In this document: in pieces, positions 1-13,388 of the stretch | Position numbering within the stretch: position 1 is the stretch's first letter | How the letters are laid out: each line of letters begins with the position of its first letter | NCBI GenBank assembly: GCA_003024785.1 | Contig: PUQB01000007.1 | Location: 660,001 to 724,000 of the forward strand | Origin: Selaginella tamariscina | Lineage: Eukaryota; Streptophyta; Lycopodiopsida; Selaginellales; Selaginellaceae | Direction: 5' to 3' | DNA: 64,000 nucleotides | Notes under the pieces: model-generated | Seen by the model: only the letters and a program-made list of their open reading frames with translations | Database searches by the model: none | What the model was told of the DNA's origin: nothing | Made by a program: the position numbers and the translations under genes

Positions 1-1133
1 GCCACACACATATTATGTGTGCGTATATTAGTTATAATTACTTGTGTAACTGTGAAACATATATTACAAAACATACACAATATTAAACCTTAAGAATATT
101 AAAATATTTTATAATAAAAACAAAAGCAGAAGTAATACAAGTGGTATGACTTCAAGGAGCAAATAATAATAAAAAACAACAAAAATTTAGAAGATAGCAC
201 CAACTTATTTGTCAAAGCCACATAAGTTTTAATGAATATTTAAATAATTAAATCAAATTTATTGCCAATTTCAAAACCTAACGATGTCTGTGTGTATAAC
301 GACAGTATATATATATATGTATGTATGTATATGTGTAAGTACATGTATACATATACGTTGTGTATATATGTTCAACATATACACACATCTCTCTCTCTAT
401 ATAGGTCCACATGTGTATATACATATGTATAATATTAAAGATAACTTTATTACAAGATCGGCTTGTATCATATAAGCAATTAACCCTCATCTAAAAAAAT
501 AAAGTAATTATATATATATATTGAAATATTGAAATGCTAAATATTATCTATAGAAAATGAAATATATAAATAAGTATGTATGCATATATGCTTATGTATA
601 ATATATATGTAGTATATACTGATTACAAAATAATTACTTAAGAATATAAGAATTGATTATACAAATATTATATTACTCTTTAATATGGTCCACTCAAAAA
701 TTAAGATACTATTAAAATGTTTTAATTATGGAGTATTAATAAAAGTTAAGTATTTATAATCTAAGGTCCTCCATATTGTCACGAGGGAAAAAATTTAAGC
801 CAAAATATCGATCCCTTTTTAATGTTTTATATATACAATATATAACATAAACATACATGCACGTACACACAGACATACATGTGTGTGAGTGTGCATACAC
901 ACACACATAGAGAGAGAGAGCGAGTAATCATAAGATTACATTTGCATAATAACATTAAATTTATATAATAAATATTCATTTAACTGGATATTAAGAACAC
1001 TTTGATTATTCTTTCTTCAAATTTTTCTTTTATTATATGGTTTAATTTTTTTTTAAAAAACAAAAGCTTAAAGAAAACTTTTATTTCTTTAATATTAACA
1101 TTTTATATGCAATTACAAATAAGTCATAGTAGT

Positions 1134-1167
<34 letters not shown>

Positions 1168-3029
1168 CACACAATCATAACATTTAAGAAATATATTGTT
1201 ATTGCTGTCAATATAATAAGAACAATTTTGTTAAAATATTAAATTTAAATTCCAATTATGTAATTCTTATTAACATATAGAAACATTAACTGCTACATTA
1301 TAAATATACATATCCCCTTTATGTATGTGAGAATCACATATATAACTCTCAATATAATAGTTAATATATACATTTTTATATAAATGATATTATGAATTAT
1401 TATTATAAAAATATAGATTTAAAGCATTTTATCTTATTACGACATTACCTTAATTATACTATATATACAGAAATTATACTAATAAAAATATAAAGATTTA
1501 TTTCATATTTAATAATATAAATATGTTGAAATTTAGAATAGTATATATGTGTGTGTGTGTGTGTGTATGCAAATGTTTAATTAATACAGGATTATGCTAA
1601 TTAAGAAAGAAATTTAAAAAAAAATAGTATTAATAAATTATTGTTAAGTTTGATGCATATTATTTACTCGTATGGTGAAATCAATATTTTAAATGATATC
1701 TATTATCAAATGTAATAATGTTAAAAATTAAATATTAATTAATATGAAGTAAAATATTTGAAATAATACCAAGGAAACATTTTAACTTTTGCAAAACAAA
1801 TATTATCTATACATTTAAATCGAGTACAATATACATACATATTTTTAATAAGATACATATATACACACATAAAGATATAGAGGTACATGTATATGTGTAT
1901 TATATCCCAAAATGTGTATGTTTTTGATATTATGTGATTGTTTTGGATATACGTACACACGATGCATGCACACATACAAAATAGTATAAGTATACACATA
2001 CAAGCATAAATATGTACACATCATGTATGTCCATGTATATTCTTAATATTCTTAATTCTAATCAATAAGTATCTCTATGTATTATACACAATAACTATAT
2101 GTGTGTATGGATCGTACATACAACTATACATATGTTTTTGCATACACCGTGTGTGCAGGTTTGTGTGTTATAAGATATGTCTGTGCATGTCTATGTATGA
2201 TTTCACCATACCAATATATACATACCCATACACAAACATGCATGTGATATATGTATATGACATGCACACATACATATACATACAGATACACACACACACA
2301 CACACTGGTGTGAAGCTTCTTATTCAAGTTTACATTAGTTGATGTATATGAGTCAGTGGTGCTCTACAAGTACTAGTATGTGTATATGAACGTGTCTATA
2401 TCATGCATGTGTGGATTACACATAGATATATACATTCAACATGTGTGTTTTTGATTTGTCTGCACGTCTTAAGCGTGACTGAATAATTGCATACATACAC
2501 ACACTTCATACCCATCCAAAACCAGATGCATACATAGATATATACATAAACATGTACACATGTAGATATATACATGCACATATACACATATATACATGTG
2601 TGCATATGTATAAAGAGTATATATATTATGTACCGTTAAACAGACAAATATCATATGTTTGTATGTGTATTTTTTGAATAATCATAGACACATGCATATT
2701 GATATATACATATGCCAACCGAACACACATTATAATTTTCTATCACAGATAATACATATTATAAAGAAATGAAATAACTAACTATATAATATTTACAAAT
2801 GAAATACCAGTCTTATTTAAATATACATCTTTAAAATTAAAATTTGATTCTGTACATGTGTATATACACGTACTCAATGTAAATACTGATATATATACAT
2901 ATATGCAACTATATTTTTTGGGTAGATATTTCAAAACTTATAATGATAGTAATAATTTAAAGAGAGTATTGAAATACATATATTTCACTGTGTGCTCGTA
3001 CTTTGTATGTAAAGAGTTTATTATATTAG

Positions 3030-3030
<1 letters not shown>

Positions 3031-3072
<42 letters not shown>
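3031..3072. repeat. (TA)n microsatellite
   Basis: An uninterrupted TA run of about 42 bp grades into TAGATATAGATA variants. It is one of many in the window. Confidence 0.9.
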
Positions 3073-3089
<17 letters not shown>

Positions 3090-6000
3090 ATATAAGCATT
3101 TAAATATAAAAATTAAGGTACTTAAAAATGCAAATCAAAATACTTTGATTCATAATAAATATTTTCTATATTTTCTATTATAAGTTCAAGGAAAGTTAAA
3201 GGAAAGTCCGAGGTCTCAAATTCATTTCTGTTATATGAATTTTAAAGTAAAATTAATCATACTGTTAGTTAACCTACACATTCAGAATATATATATAATA
3301 TATATACTAACAAAATTAATTAAAATATCTAATATCTCAAGAATATGCTTAGTTAGTTGTGCCTTTGTTTGCAGGACACAAATATGTATATTCTAAAACT
3401 TGGAAAGTACTTATAAATATATATGTATATATCCTTTCTCACTTTATATATACGTTGTATATATATATCAAATGCATTAACCCTAAAAGGTTCTTTTTAG
3501 TAAAATAATTAAGTTAATTAATTATGCTGTATGTGTGTGTGCGCGCGCGTTTTGGATGCGTTTGCATATTAGGTTGTATATAAAATTGGACACCCGTATT
3601 ATACGTACAAATCCAAACACACACTTATTATGTATATCGAAAATAGATGCATATACATACACGTACACATATATGCACGTGCTATATTGTGTAAAGATCA
3701 TGTACTATATACTTAAAAACATGCATATAGAATAGATGCACACTTTATACATGCATCTACATATACACCCCACATACACTAAGATATGTAATATCATGTT
3801 TTATAGACAGTTAAACATACATTAAGGTGATTGATTAATTTCATATTGTATACATCCGAAACATATACATACTTCAGTGTATAAAAACACACACGCACAC
3901 ATGTATACATGCAGATATATACACACATATACCGTACATATGTATACACCTGTGTATATCCTGCGCGCATATATAAAGAGTATCGTACATATATATATAT
4001 CCAGCGCATATATATAAAGAGTAAATTGTATATCATATACTATATACCCACATTTAATGCGTGCACATTCAAGAAACACACACAACACATATACGCGCAC
4101 ACACATTTGTTTTCTGAAGAGAATGAATTAAGAAAGTTTTATAAAATAACTAAGTTAAACTATATAATATTCAGCAATTATTGATAATAAAAATTCACTT
4201 GCTCAAAGTACAACGAATTCTTATGATAGATATGCATCTTTAAAAACCAGAATTTGATTATGAAATTTTTTAATATTATACATGCAAGGCCTTTTAAGAA
4301 TCTTAAATTTATGTTTTAATACTTTTAAATATAATATCCCAAAAAACACATAGGTGTATATATGTGTACTCACTGAAAGGTGTAAATACTGATATATACA
4401 CAACCATATTCATACTTGAAAAAATATAATAATAAATTAATAATAATAATTTTCATTAAAATACATATATTTCATTGTCTGCTCATATATTGTAAGTAAA
4501 GAGTTAATTATACTAGTACAAACACAACACGGATGTCATATGTGTATGTAATTATATACACATATTTGAGGCGATAAAACAAATATATTAACATTTTATA
4601 TTGGAAAAAAAAAAAAAGAACACAACGCATATATGGATCAGAAATTTATACCTTTTGCATAACCATTACTTGTATTACTAAGCTCCACACAATGTAATTA
4701 TAACCTTTAGGATTCATATCATATCATATCATATATATATAGAGAGAGAGAGACACACACACACACGTATGATATGTATGTATGTATGTATATGTGTGGT
4801 GTGTGTGTGTGTATACTTTTTCGTAATGAATCAAGGTTTAAATAATTATAATTAATATAAAAGGAGGCGGTGCACAACTACATATATAATGCATACAATG
4901 TAGTATGTTAACTGCAGCAAGTATATATATAAATACTGAAAATTGTATGAAATCAGTTTTACTTTAAAACTATATAACAATGAACTTGAGAGGTGAAGCT
5001 AGCGCTCTGAATCAAGTATTTCATTGTTTATATGCATTTTGTGGGTACATACTCAAAATATAGGAAAGTGTATGATACCATATTACACATGTCCACTTTA
5101 TATATATATTAGAGTTTTAGTACAACATATATGGAAGCCACATACATACAATACGTGCGTGAGTGTGTGTATAATATCTGTATGCTGATGTTGTACATAT
5201 ATACATGTATACATGTGTGTGTGAATGTGTGTATCTACAATATATATATATATATATATATATTTCAAAAACATAATCTGAAAATATATACATATTACTG
5301 ACGTGTACATGTGTTTGTGTGTGTGTATATAAAAAATTACAAAGCATTTGTCTTTATGTGTTTATTTATATATCTTGAATATATCTGACGTGTGTATGCC
5401 TGTGAAGTGTATATATATCTCTCATATAGTAAAATACTTCAAACAAAAATATATAATATAACTACAAAGAGGTGTGTTTTATGTGTTAAACCATTATTAT
5501 TTTTAAATGGTATATCTATTTTACATTTTGCAATTCTTAATTCATGACATAATATTTATTATATCTTTGTTATAACATGTTTAAATGTAATATTATAATA
5601 TTAGTCCAATATGTTAGATTAAATGAGAAGTGGAATACTGTTTTTAATTTTATTTATATTTAACAAATAATTTTAAAAGCACATAAATTAAAACGATTTA
5701 AAATAAATATTTTCATATTTAATTAAGATATCGTATTTGTATAAAACACACAAAGTGTAGGTACTCATAGTTATATACTAAGCATACTTGTTCTTATAAC
5801 AGGGCTCTCTGTCACACATACACTGACTCACTCATACTATATAAAAGTATAGTATACTAGTACAGTTTATTACTACGGATTGTATATAATTACATATCAT
5901 TATTCCACCAATTATAATTATTTCGAAAGTTTATTGCCACAAAATTTTATTGTGTGTGCATAATCATATTATATATTTGTATATACAATATAAGAATATC

Positions 6001-6829
6001 TATGAGAAATTGGACTTATGATAATGGAGATCAAATTTTTTATAGCCTCACTCCAATAATTTTATAATTGTTTTGAATTTTTTGAATTTTTTTAAAAATA
6101 TACTTTTAAATATTCATCATATACGATTTTAACTTAATATGTACACATTTTTTGTTTTGTAAGTATATTTTTAACAAGATAATAAATAATTTTTAATCAT
6201 ATTCATCATATGAAAGTAAACAATTTTAACTTCACATGTGCACATTACAATTTTTTAATATATTTTCATTACAGGGTGGACTCTTCGGGTTTTACGTGTT
6301 TAATAAGTTCTACTGAAATATTAAAAATTTGATAATTCAAAACAATATACTATATTTAAGTAATTCGTTCGTAATGTTTAATAACTAATGCATTCAAGAA
6401 ACACACAACAAATATACCCACACATATGTTTGTATATTCGTATATTGTCCACATGTTATGTGTTCAGTTAACACATAATTACTATAACATTTTTTTATTT
6501 ATGGTTTATAAGAGAAAGCAAATTTTATAAATAATTAATATTCAGCAACGATTGATAAAAAATGAAGATGCCGGAAGTACAGCAAACTGGTATGTTAAAT
6601 GTACATCTTGAAAACTAAAATTTGATTATGAACATATTTAATATTATAGATGAAAGGTCTTTTTTTTATAAGAATCTTAATTTATGTTTTAATATTTTTA
6701 ATTACACACACATATGTATATATATGTGTGTACGCATAATCAACATGTATGCAACCGTATGTTTTTGGTAAGAAATATAATAATAATATATGCTAATATA
6801 TTTAATATATTGTATGTAAAAAGTATGAA

Positions 6830-7046
6830 CGTTGTAACTAAAATGGGAATGAAAATGTAAAGAAAGAACATTCGTTAAAATTTATAAAAATATTAATAAT
6901 TAATACATAAGTATTAATTATTTTTTTTCTATATTACCATATATTATTTTAAAAATTATTTTTATATTAAAAATGTTAATTAAATAATAAAAATGGTTAA
7001 TTATTAAAAAAATGAGACTATAAACATTTCCATTTTAATTACAACG
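6830..7046. mobile_element. MITE-like element with terminal inverted repeats (copy 1)
   Basis: A segment of about 217 bp begins CGTTGTAACTAAAATGGG and ends with its near-perfect inverse, CATTTCCATTTTAATTACAACG, giving terminal inverted repeats of about 22 bp. The interior is A/T-only in character and has no coding capacity. A second copy with the same ends and alignable interior lies at 62163-62391. Short length, terminal inverted repeats, AT-rich interior and multiple copies are the hallmarks of a miniature inverted-repeat transposable element. I could not settle the target-site duplication, so the superfamily is open. Confidence 0.6.
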
Positions 7047-9599
7047 TACATAAGTTAATCAATTAGTACAGATACAACACCGAATATCATATGTGTATGT
7101 AATATATGCACATATATTTGACAAATTATTGGGAAGGAATATATATATATATAAAAGCATATTCTCCTAATATGCATCGTATAATGCATATCATAGAACC
7201 AGCTCATATATGTGTGTGTATATGTAAATATGTAAATATTTTTGAGGTTTAAATAATTATGATTAATATAGAAGGAGGCTGTGCAATGGAATCACAAATA
7301 CATATATACACATACGTGTGTGTAATGTGTGATATAAGTCATTGTTAACTGCAGGAAGTAAATGAAAATAATATATAAATATTAAAATTTTATGAAATTA
7401 ATGTTATTTTAAAATTATATAACAATAATATACTTGGAGATAAATAATTTTTTGATATGCATTTTTAAGTACCGTTTTAAATGTAAATCAACTTTAAGAA
7501 AATAGAAAAAGAAGATATTTCACACAACATATATATTCGAATATATTTTCTGGGTACATGCCTTGTTACATATATATATTATCTGCACATACATGTGAAG
7601 CATAAATCTATAAAACCATCTATATTTACATTAATTTTAATATTATATAAGCACACATATATGGAAGCGACATACATACACATCTTATATATGTGTGTGT
7701 GTGAGTGTGTATAATATGTGTACGTTGACGTACATTTTGTAATATATGTTTCATAGTTATAGCGGCAACTAAGATTTTAAACGAGTAAGTATAACTAATT
7801 CCATATTAAACTTAAGAGTATTAAAATATTTTATGAAAAAAAAATTTGAAAAAACAAAGAGAGAAATGATACAGACCAGTGTTACGACTTTAAAAAACAA
7901 ATATTAAAGACAAATATTCAAAACTTCAGAAGCTCTTGTTGGCAAAATAAATTTTCGTGAGTATTTAAATAATTAAATCAAATTTAACAAATTAAATTAT
8001 AGGCCAATTTCAAACCAGTGCACGGCCGTAACCATGATATATTTATAGTTATATATGTGTATGTACATTTTTGGATGTCATACATGTTGTGTATACATGT
8101 TCAAACGCGTACCAACATCTCTCTGTATATAGATCCACACGTGTATACACATATACGTATAATATCAATTATTACCATATTGATGTATAAGAATTAACCT
8201 TAATCTAAAGAAATAAAGTAATTATAATATATATGTATAAATCAATAATATTTATTGAAATATTATCTATAGAAATGAAATATATAAATAAATAATCACA
8301 TATGTATGATTATGCTTATGTATATATATGTACTATTTATAAATTAATTAATTAAAAATATCAAAATTGATTTATATAAATATTATATTACTTCTTTGTC
8401 CACTCGATATTATTAAAATGTTTTAAGTATAGAGTATAAAAGAATAGACCTTAAATATTACAAGGAAAAAAACTTAAACCATCCAAAATATATTCAATTA
8501 TGCGTTTCTAAACCCTCCCTTTTTAATGTCTTATATATATATATATATATATATGATATTACAGAGTCTCTCTTTCATGCATGCACGCACACACATATAT
8601 ACACATATACGTGTGTGTGTATGTGTCTCTCTCTCTCTATGTGTGTGTGTGTGTGTATTTATATAGAAAGAGAGAGGCATATAAATTATTAGAATGTTAC
8701 AAATGCATAATAACATTAAATCTATATGATAAATATTAATTTAACTGGGTATTAAGACCATTGTCAAAATTTTCTTTATTATATTGTTTAATTTTTAAAA
8801 AAACCAAAAGTTTAGAGAAAATTTTTATTTCTGTAATACCAACATTTTATATGAGTCAAACGCTTACCATGTTTATAGTTATACATATAAACTTAATAAC
8901 GATCATAATAATATTTAAGAAATATATTGTTGTTACTATCAATATAATAAAAATAATTTTTGCTAAAATATTAAATACAAATTCCACTTATTAACATATA
9001 GAAACCTTAACTGCTTCATGCAAATTTTCCATTCCAAGTATACAAATAATTTATAATTGACATATATAACTATCAATATAATAGTTAATATATACGTTTG
9101 ATTAACATATAAATATAGATTTGATTCGACATTAACTTAATATTAAAACATTTTATCTTATTATGGCATTAACTTAATATTCTAAAATATATGTGACTGT
9201 ACATATGCAGTAAACATTATTTTCATATATATCGAATGCTTTATTAATATAGGATTTATTTACATTGCTATATGTTAATTAAGAAAGAAAACATTTTATT
9301 AAAAGTATTTAAGAAATTATTGTTAAGTTTGATGCATATTATTTACTATTAATATAATATTATTATTGTGAATTTTAATAATTTGATTTTTATTATTTTA
9401 AAATAAATTTTATGTATGGCTTATTAAGATGAAATCTATTATCAAATGTAATGATATTGAAATTTATTTATTAATTAATATGAGGTCAAAACATTTGAAA
9501 TAATAAAGAAATAAGCAAGGAACAATCACAGTACATATATATACATTTATATGCGAGTATGCATAATGTGTCTTTTACAAAGCACACATTATACATATG

Positions 9600-11100
9600 C
9601 ATGCATACCAATGCGCTCCAGAACTGTCCAAGGCCCACAATATCGAGGGGATAACTCTAGAACAATCGCTAGGACTTGCCTGATAGTTCGTCTTTCATCA
9701 ACATAATACTTAGCTCGATCTTGAGCCTGCTGCATGTTCATTATAGCTAGCACTGAAGGGACTCATCCCAATAGAAGTGTTCACAGAACTGTTATGTCCG
9801 AATTCTAACATAAGCAATTACTTCACTTTGTCTCTTAGCAGTCCTATAAATGTTCATAACATATCTTTTACTACCTGATTCACATGTTCAGTCTGTTCAT
9901 CAAATTGAAGACTCATACTCAATGTTGTCTCGAGCTTCTCAAAGACTGCTTGTCAAAATTTACGGGTGAACTTTGGATTTCTATCACTAACAATATCCCT
10001 CAGTAAGCTGTATAAACCTCTATCACTAACAATATCCCTCAGTAAGTTGTATAAACCTCTATCACTAACAATATCCCTCAGTAAGCTGTATAAACGAAAT
10101 ATTTCGTTCACAAAAATATGAGCTAAGTCTGGAGCCTTTACAACCTTTTGAGTTTGAATAAAATGAGCCAAACCCAAATTGCATCATGTCCATCGCATAA
10201 ACCAGATACGTAACGACGAATCTCCAAGTACTCATCCGGTTTCTGCCCAGGGTATTGCAATACAAGTTTATGAAAGGTCTCCGTGTAACTGAGACACTCA
10301 TATTGTCCCCTTGCTTAAAAGACGAGAATTTATGACTGCCCTATGAGCAAACATTCTTGAATAAAAGCTCAAAAGCCGACCATGTCGAAGGTGGTGTAGT
10401 CAGACTACCATATAAGTGTAGAACCATCAAAATGAAACTGCACCAGCTTCATTTTAATGTCCTCGTGGTATTATTCACGTCCCAATATTTCCTCCATTGT
10501 TCAATGCCACATTGCTCAGGTTGACCGAAGAAGTCATTAATACCATGCACCTTAAACTGCTTAAGATGCCAATTCATGTCATGCAGTGGATTAATAGGTA
10601 AACATGAGAAGTGCAAACGACAAAGAACTAAATGGCACAAGATTTCCACCAAACCCTGGCATCTGAAAAGGCATTGAAGCTGAACTTCTACAGAAGGGCG
10701 CTGTCGACGTTGATACTCTTGTTGTTGTCGTAAAAACTGTTGAAGCCCTAGGCATTGATGCAGAAAACGTCATTCCCAATGTCAACGATGTACTAACAGG
10801 TACACTTGAGTTAATCGCAACGAAACCTTGTAATAACGGACATTCCACTCGTCAATGAATCCATACGTGTAACTTGCTCATACGACGTGTCATGCAATTC
10901 ATGTTCATTAGAAACATCTTGGTCACCTCCAGTATCAACTCTCATGGTCCTAGAATTACGTCCTTCACCATCATCATTTGAATCCCTCTCAACGTCCAGG
11001 CTAGAACGACGATCACCCCGTGGAGCAATCCAATCAAGGTCCCTATGAGACACGCTACCAATTTCACAACCTAATCCTGCACGTAGCGCTACTCACCACC
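9600..11100 (-). mobile_element. Ty3/gypsy relic G1: gag joined to integrase
   Basis: Reading the minus strand from 11053, a degenerate gag comes first. It has an acidic N-terminal part at about 10811-11053, a Phe/Ser/Met-rich part at 10591-10848, and a retrotransposon-gag-like stretch at 10190-10300 resembling KPDEYLEIRRYVSGL. Without any protease, reverse transcriptase or RNase H it runs straight into integrase-core sequence at 9600-10180, including the SDRNPKF catalytic-Asp context and EQTEHVNQVVKDM. Frames break several times. No LTRs were recognised. It is a dead, internally deleted copy in the same orientation as G2 and G3. Confidence 0.7.
9981..10097 (-). repeat. 39-bp unit tandemly triplicated inside relic integrase
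   Basis: Three direct copies of a 39-bp unit start at 9981, 10020 and 10059, each beginning CTATCACTAAC and nearly identical (one AAGCTG/AAGTTG difference). On the minus strand each codes for 13 residues containing LLRDIVSDR, so the copies stay in frame. Near-identity suggests the expansion is recent compared with the general decay of the element. Confidence 0.9.
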
Positions 11101-13332
11101 CAACCGTAATGCTAACCACACCCGTGCTCCGTCTGTCTATTAGATCCCTAAAACAAGGAACCCCTAAATCATGCTTAATATAGCATAGCTATATTATGTC
11201 CACAACATACAAACCTGCACACGTCCATGTACATACATATATGTGTGATATATGTCTATCACACACACACACATACAGATACATATTCTCATATATACAC
11301 ATACACACACACACATACAGATACACATTCCCATATATACACATACACACACAAGCTTGTTATTCAAGTTTACACGATTTGAGCTATATATGACCCAGTG
11401 GTGCTCTACAAGTACTAGTATATGTACATGAGCCAGTGGTGCTCTACAAGTACTAGTATGTGTATATGAGCGTGTCTATATCATGCATGGATTACACATT
11501 GTTTTTGATGTGTCTGCATGTATTAAGAGTAGACTGAAATTCCATACATACACATACTTCATACCCATCCAAAACATATGCATATGTTGTATATGTGTGT
11601 GTGTGTGTGTGTGTGATACATATCAATGTATATGTATTATACATACATACACATACCCACATGGTACAGATATATACATGTGTGTATATGTGTGTGCATA
11701 TATAAGAGAGTAGATTGCATATCATATATATCGTTAAACAGGCACATATAAACACACATACACACATATATGCACACACATATGTTTTATATGTGTATTT
11801 TTTGCATAGACACCCGTATATAATCATGCTTATAGATATATACATATGCCAACCAACACACATTATATATAAATACCAATTTTCTATCGCAGATAACGCA
11901 TATTATAAGAACTAAAATAACTAACTATATAATATTTAACAATGATTAGGTTTTTTTTTTTCCTACAAAATGATATTACAAATGAAATACCCTTATTTTA
12001 AATATACATCTTTAAAACGAAAATTTGATTATGAAATTATTTAATATTATAGAAGCAAGCCTCTTTGTCTTATAAGATCTTAATTTTTATAATCTCAAAC
12101 ACAGACACGCACATATATACATGTATATACACGTACGCACTGGAAAATATGTAAATACTGATATATATATATATACACACACATATGCAAGCATATTTTT
12201 TTTGGTAATCACTTTTGTTTCTTTGAAAAGACATTTTTAATTAATTTTGTTAGTATATTATGATTCATTATAACATATGTAAGGTAACTAACTATATAAT
12301 TTATTTGACTTCGAAATATAACAGAAATGAAAGAATCCCCGAAAATCCCTTGTACTCCCCTTGGACTTAAAAAAGAGATTTTAATTTTTGATTTGCAGTT
12401 TTAAATACTGTTAAATATTACTTCTGTAGTTCTTCTTTTTTCTTTTTTCTTTTTATGTGGATTTATATTTAAAATCGTTACAATATCAAAATTAAGCAAC
12501 ACATGTATCTATTTGTATATTCGTGACATATCTATTAACATTAATTCTAATTAAAAAATTTCCTCCATTTGATTATTATTAATTAGATAATTAGTTTTAT
12601 AACTCGATATCTTACACAAAGTGCATATAAACTTATATAACCACACGTACATGGTACACGTCTGTGTTATAGCAAATTCCATATTACACTCATTTTTTTG
12701 TGTAAACGTGCAGGGTGGTGCCTAAATCTTATTGTCACAAAGCATGAATGTTTTACATAGAACTATTATTCAATAGCTTATAAATTTATTATATGCAGCA
12801 TGTCCTTTTTAAACTGATTTCATATATAATAATTTACATGGTTATACAAGTTACTTATTAACAATGTTCAAGAATTAAAAATCCCTTCTTCATATTCTTG
12901 GATTTTAAAACGTCACGACAGGGGATTAAATATCTAATATATAAAAATGATTAATTTAATACTCCATATTTTTAAGACATTTTGAATCAATAAATATTTT
13001 ATATTTTTATTTTAAGTTTGGGGATACGATACCCGTGTATATTCAGATATATGTGTCTGTACTATATAATAAACTCTTTACATACAAAGTATAAGTACAA
13101 ACACACAGGATGTATTTTAATATTCTCTTATAATGGAAATTATTATTATTATTATATGTGTAATGGATTTGCTAATATTTCTAACATATACTTAGTTCTT
13201 GCTAGTCAATTGGTTAAACTGTAATTAACTATTCGAGGTGCAAGTTTTAAGACTCAAGCGTGGAAAATATTATTTTCATTTACTTGTCGGGGAGACTTAC
13301 ACCTCACACAAAACATGTATTTGTGTCTTGAC

Positions 13333-13388
<56 letters not shown>

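Larger units (their letters stand above)
1..9590. repeat. AT-rich duplicated microsatellite region, no gene seen
   Basis: No coding region with credible composition is visible; open frames here translate to Tyr/Ile/Cys/Thr-rich strings from TA/CA/TG repeats. The region is built from older duplications. Sequence at about 170-290 reappears diverged at about 7920-8030, and the similarity can be followed across 1-1990 versus 7760-9530. Sequence around 4120-5460 matches 6500-7740; both copies contain an AATTATxATTAATATA motif followed by an AGGAGGC box (4845-4870, 7255-7280). A block at about 2045-2820 has relatives at 11190-12030, 25110-25560 and, inverted, at 14090-14240 and 43800-44590. Dinucleotide runs include (TA)n at 3031-3072. 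It reads as decayed dispersed repeats. Confidence 0.6.

Noticed and set aside
4730-4770. (ATATC)n/(AG)n/(AC)n cluster considered as a CRISPR-like or satellite array
   Set aside because: Simple-sequence repeats without regular spacers; the genome is eukaryotic.
278-5347. Numerous open frames of 60-90 codons rich in Tyr, Ile, Cys, Thr, His
   Set aside because: They are translations of TA, CA and TG repeats, overlap on both strands, and have no domain, signal peptide or conservation beyond the repeat copies.
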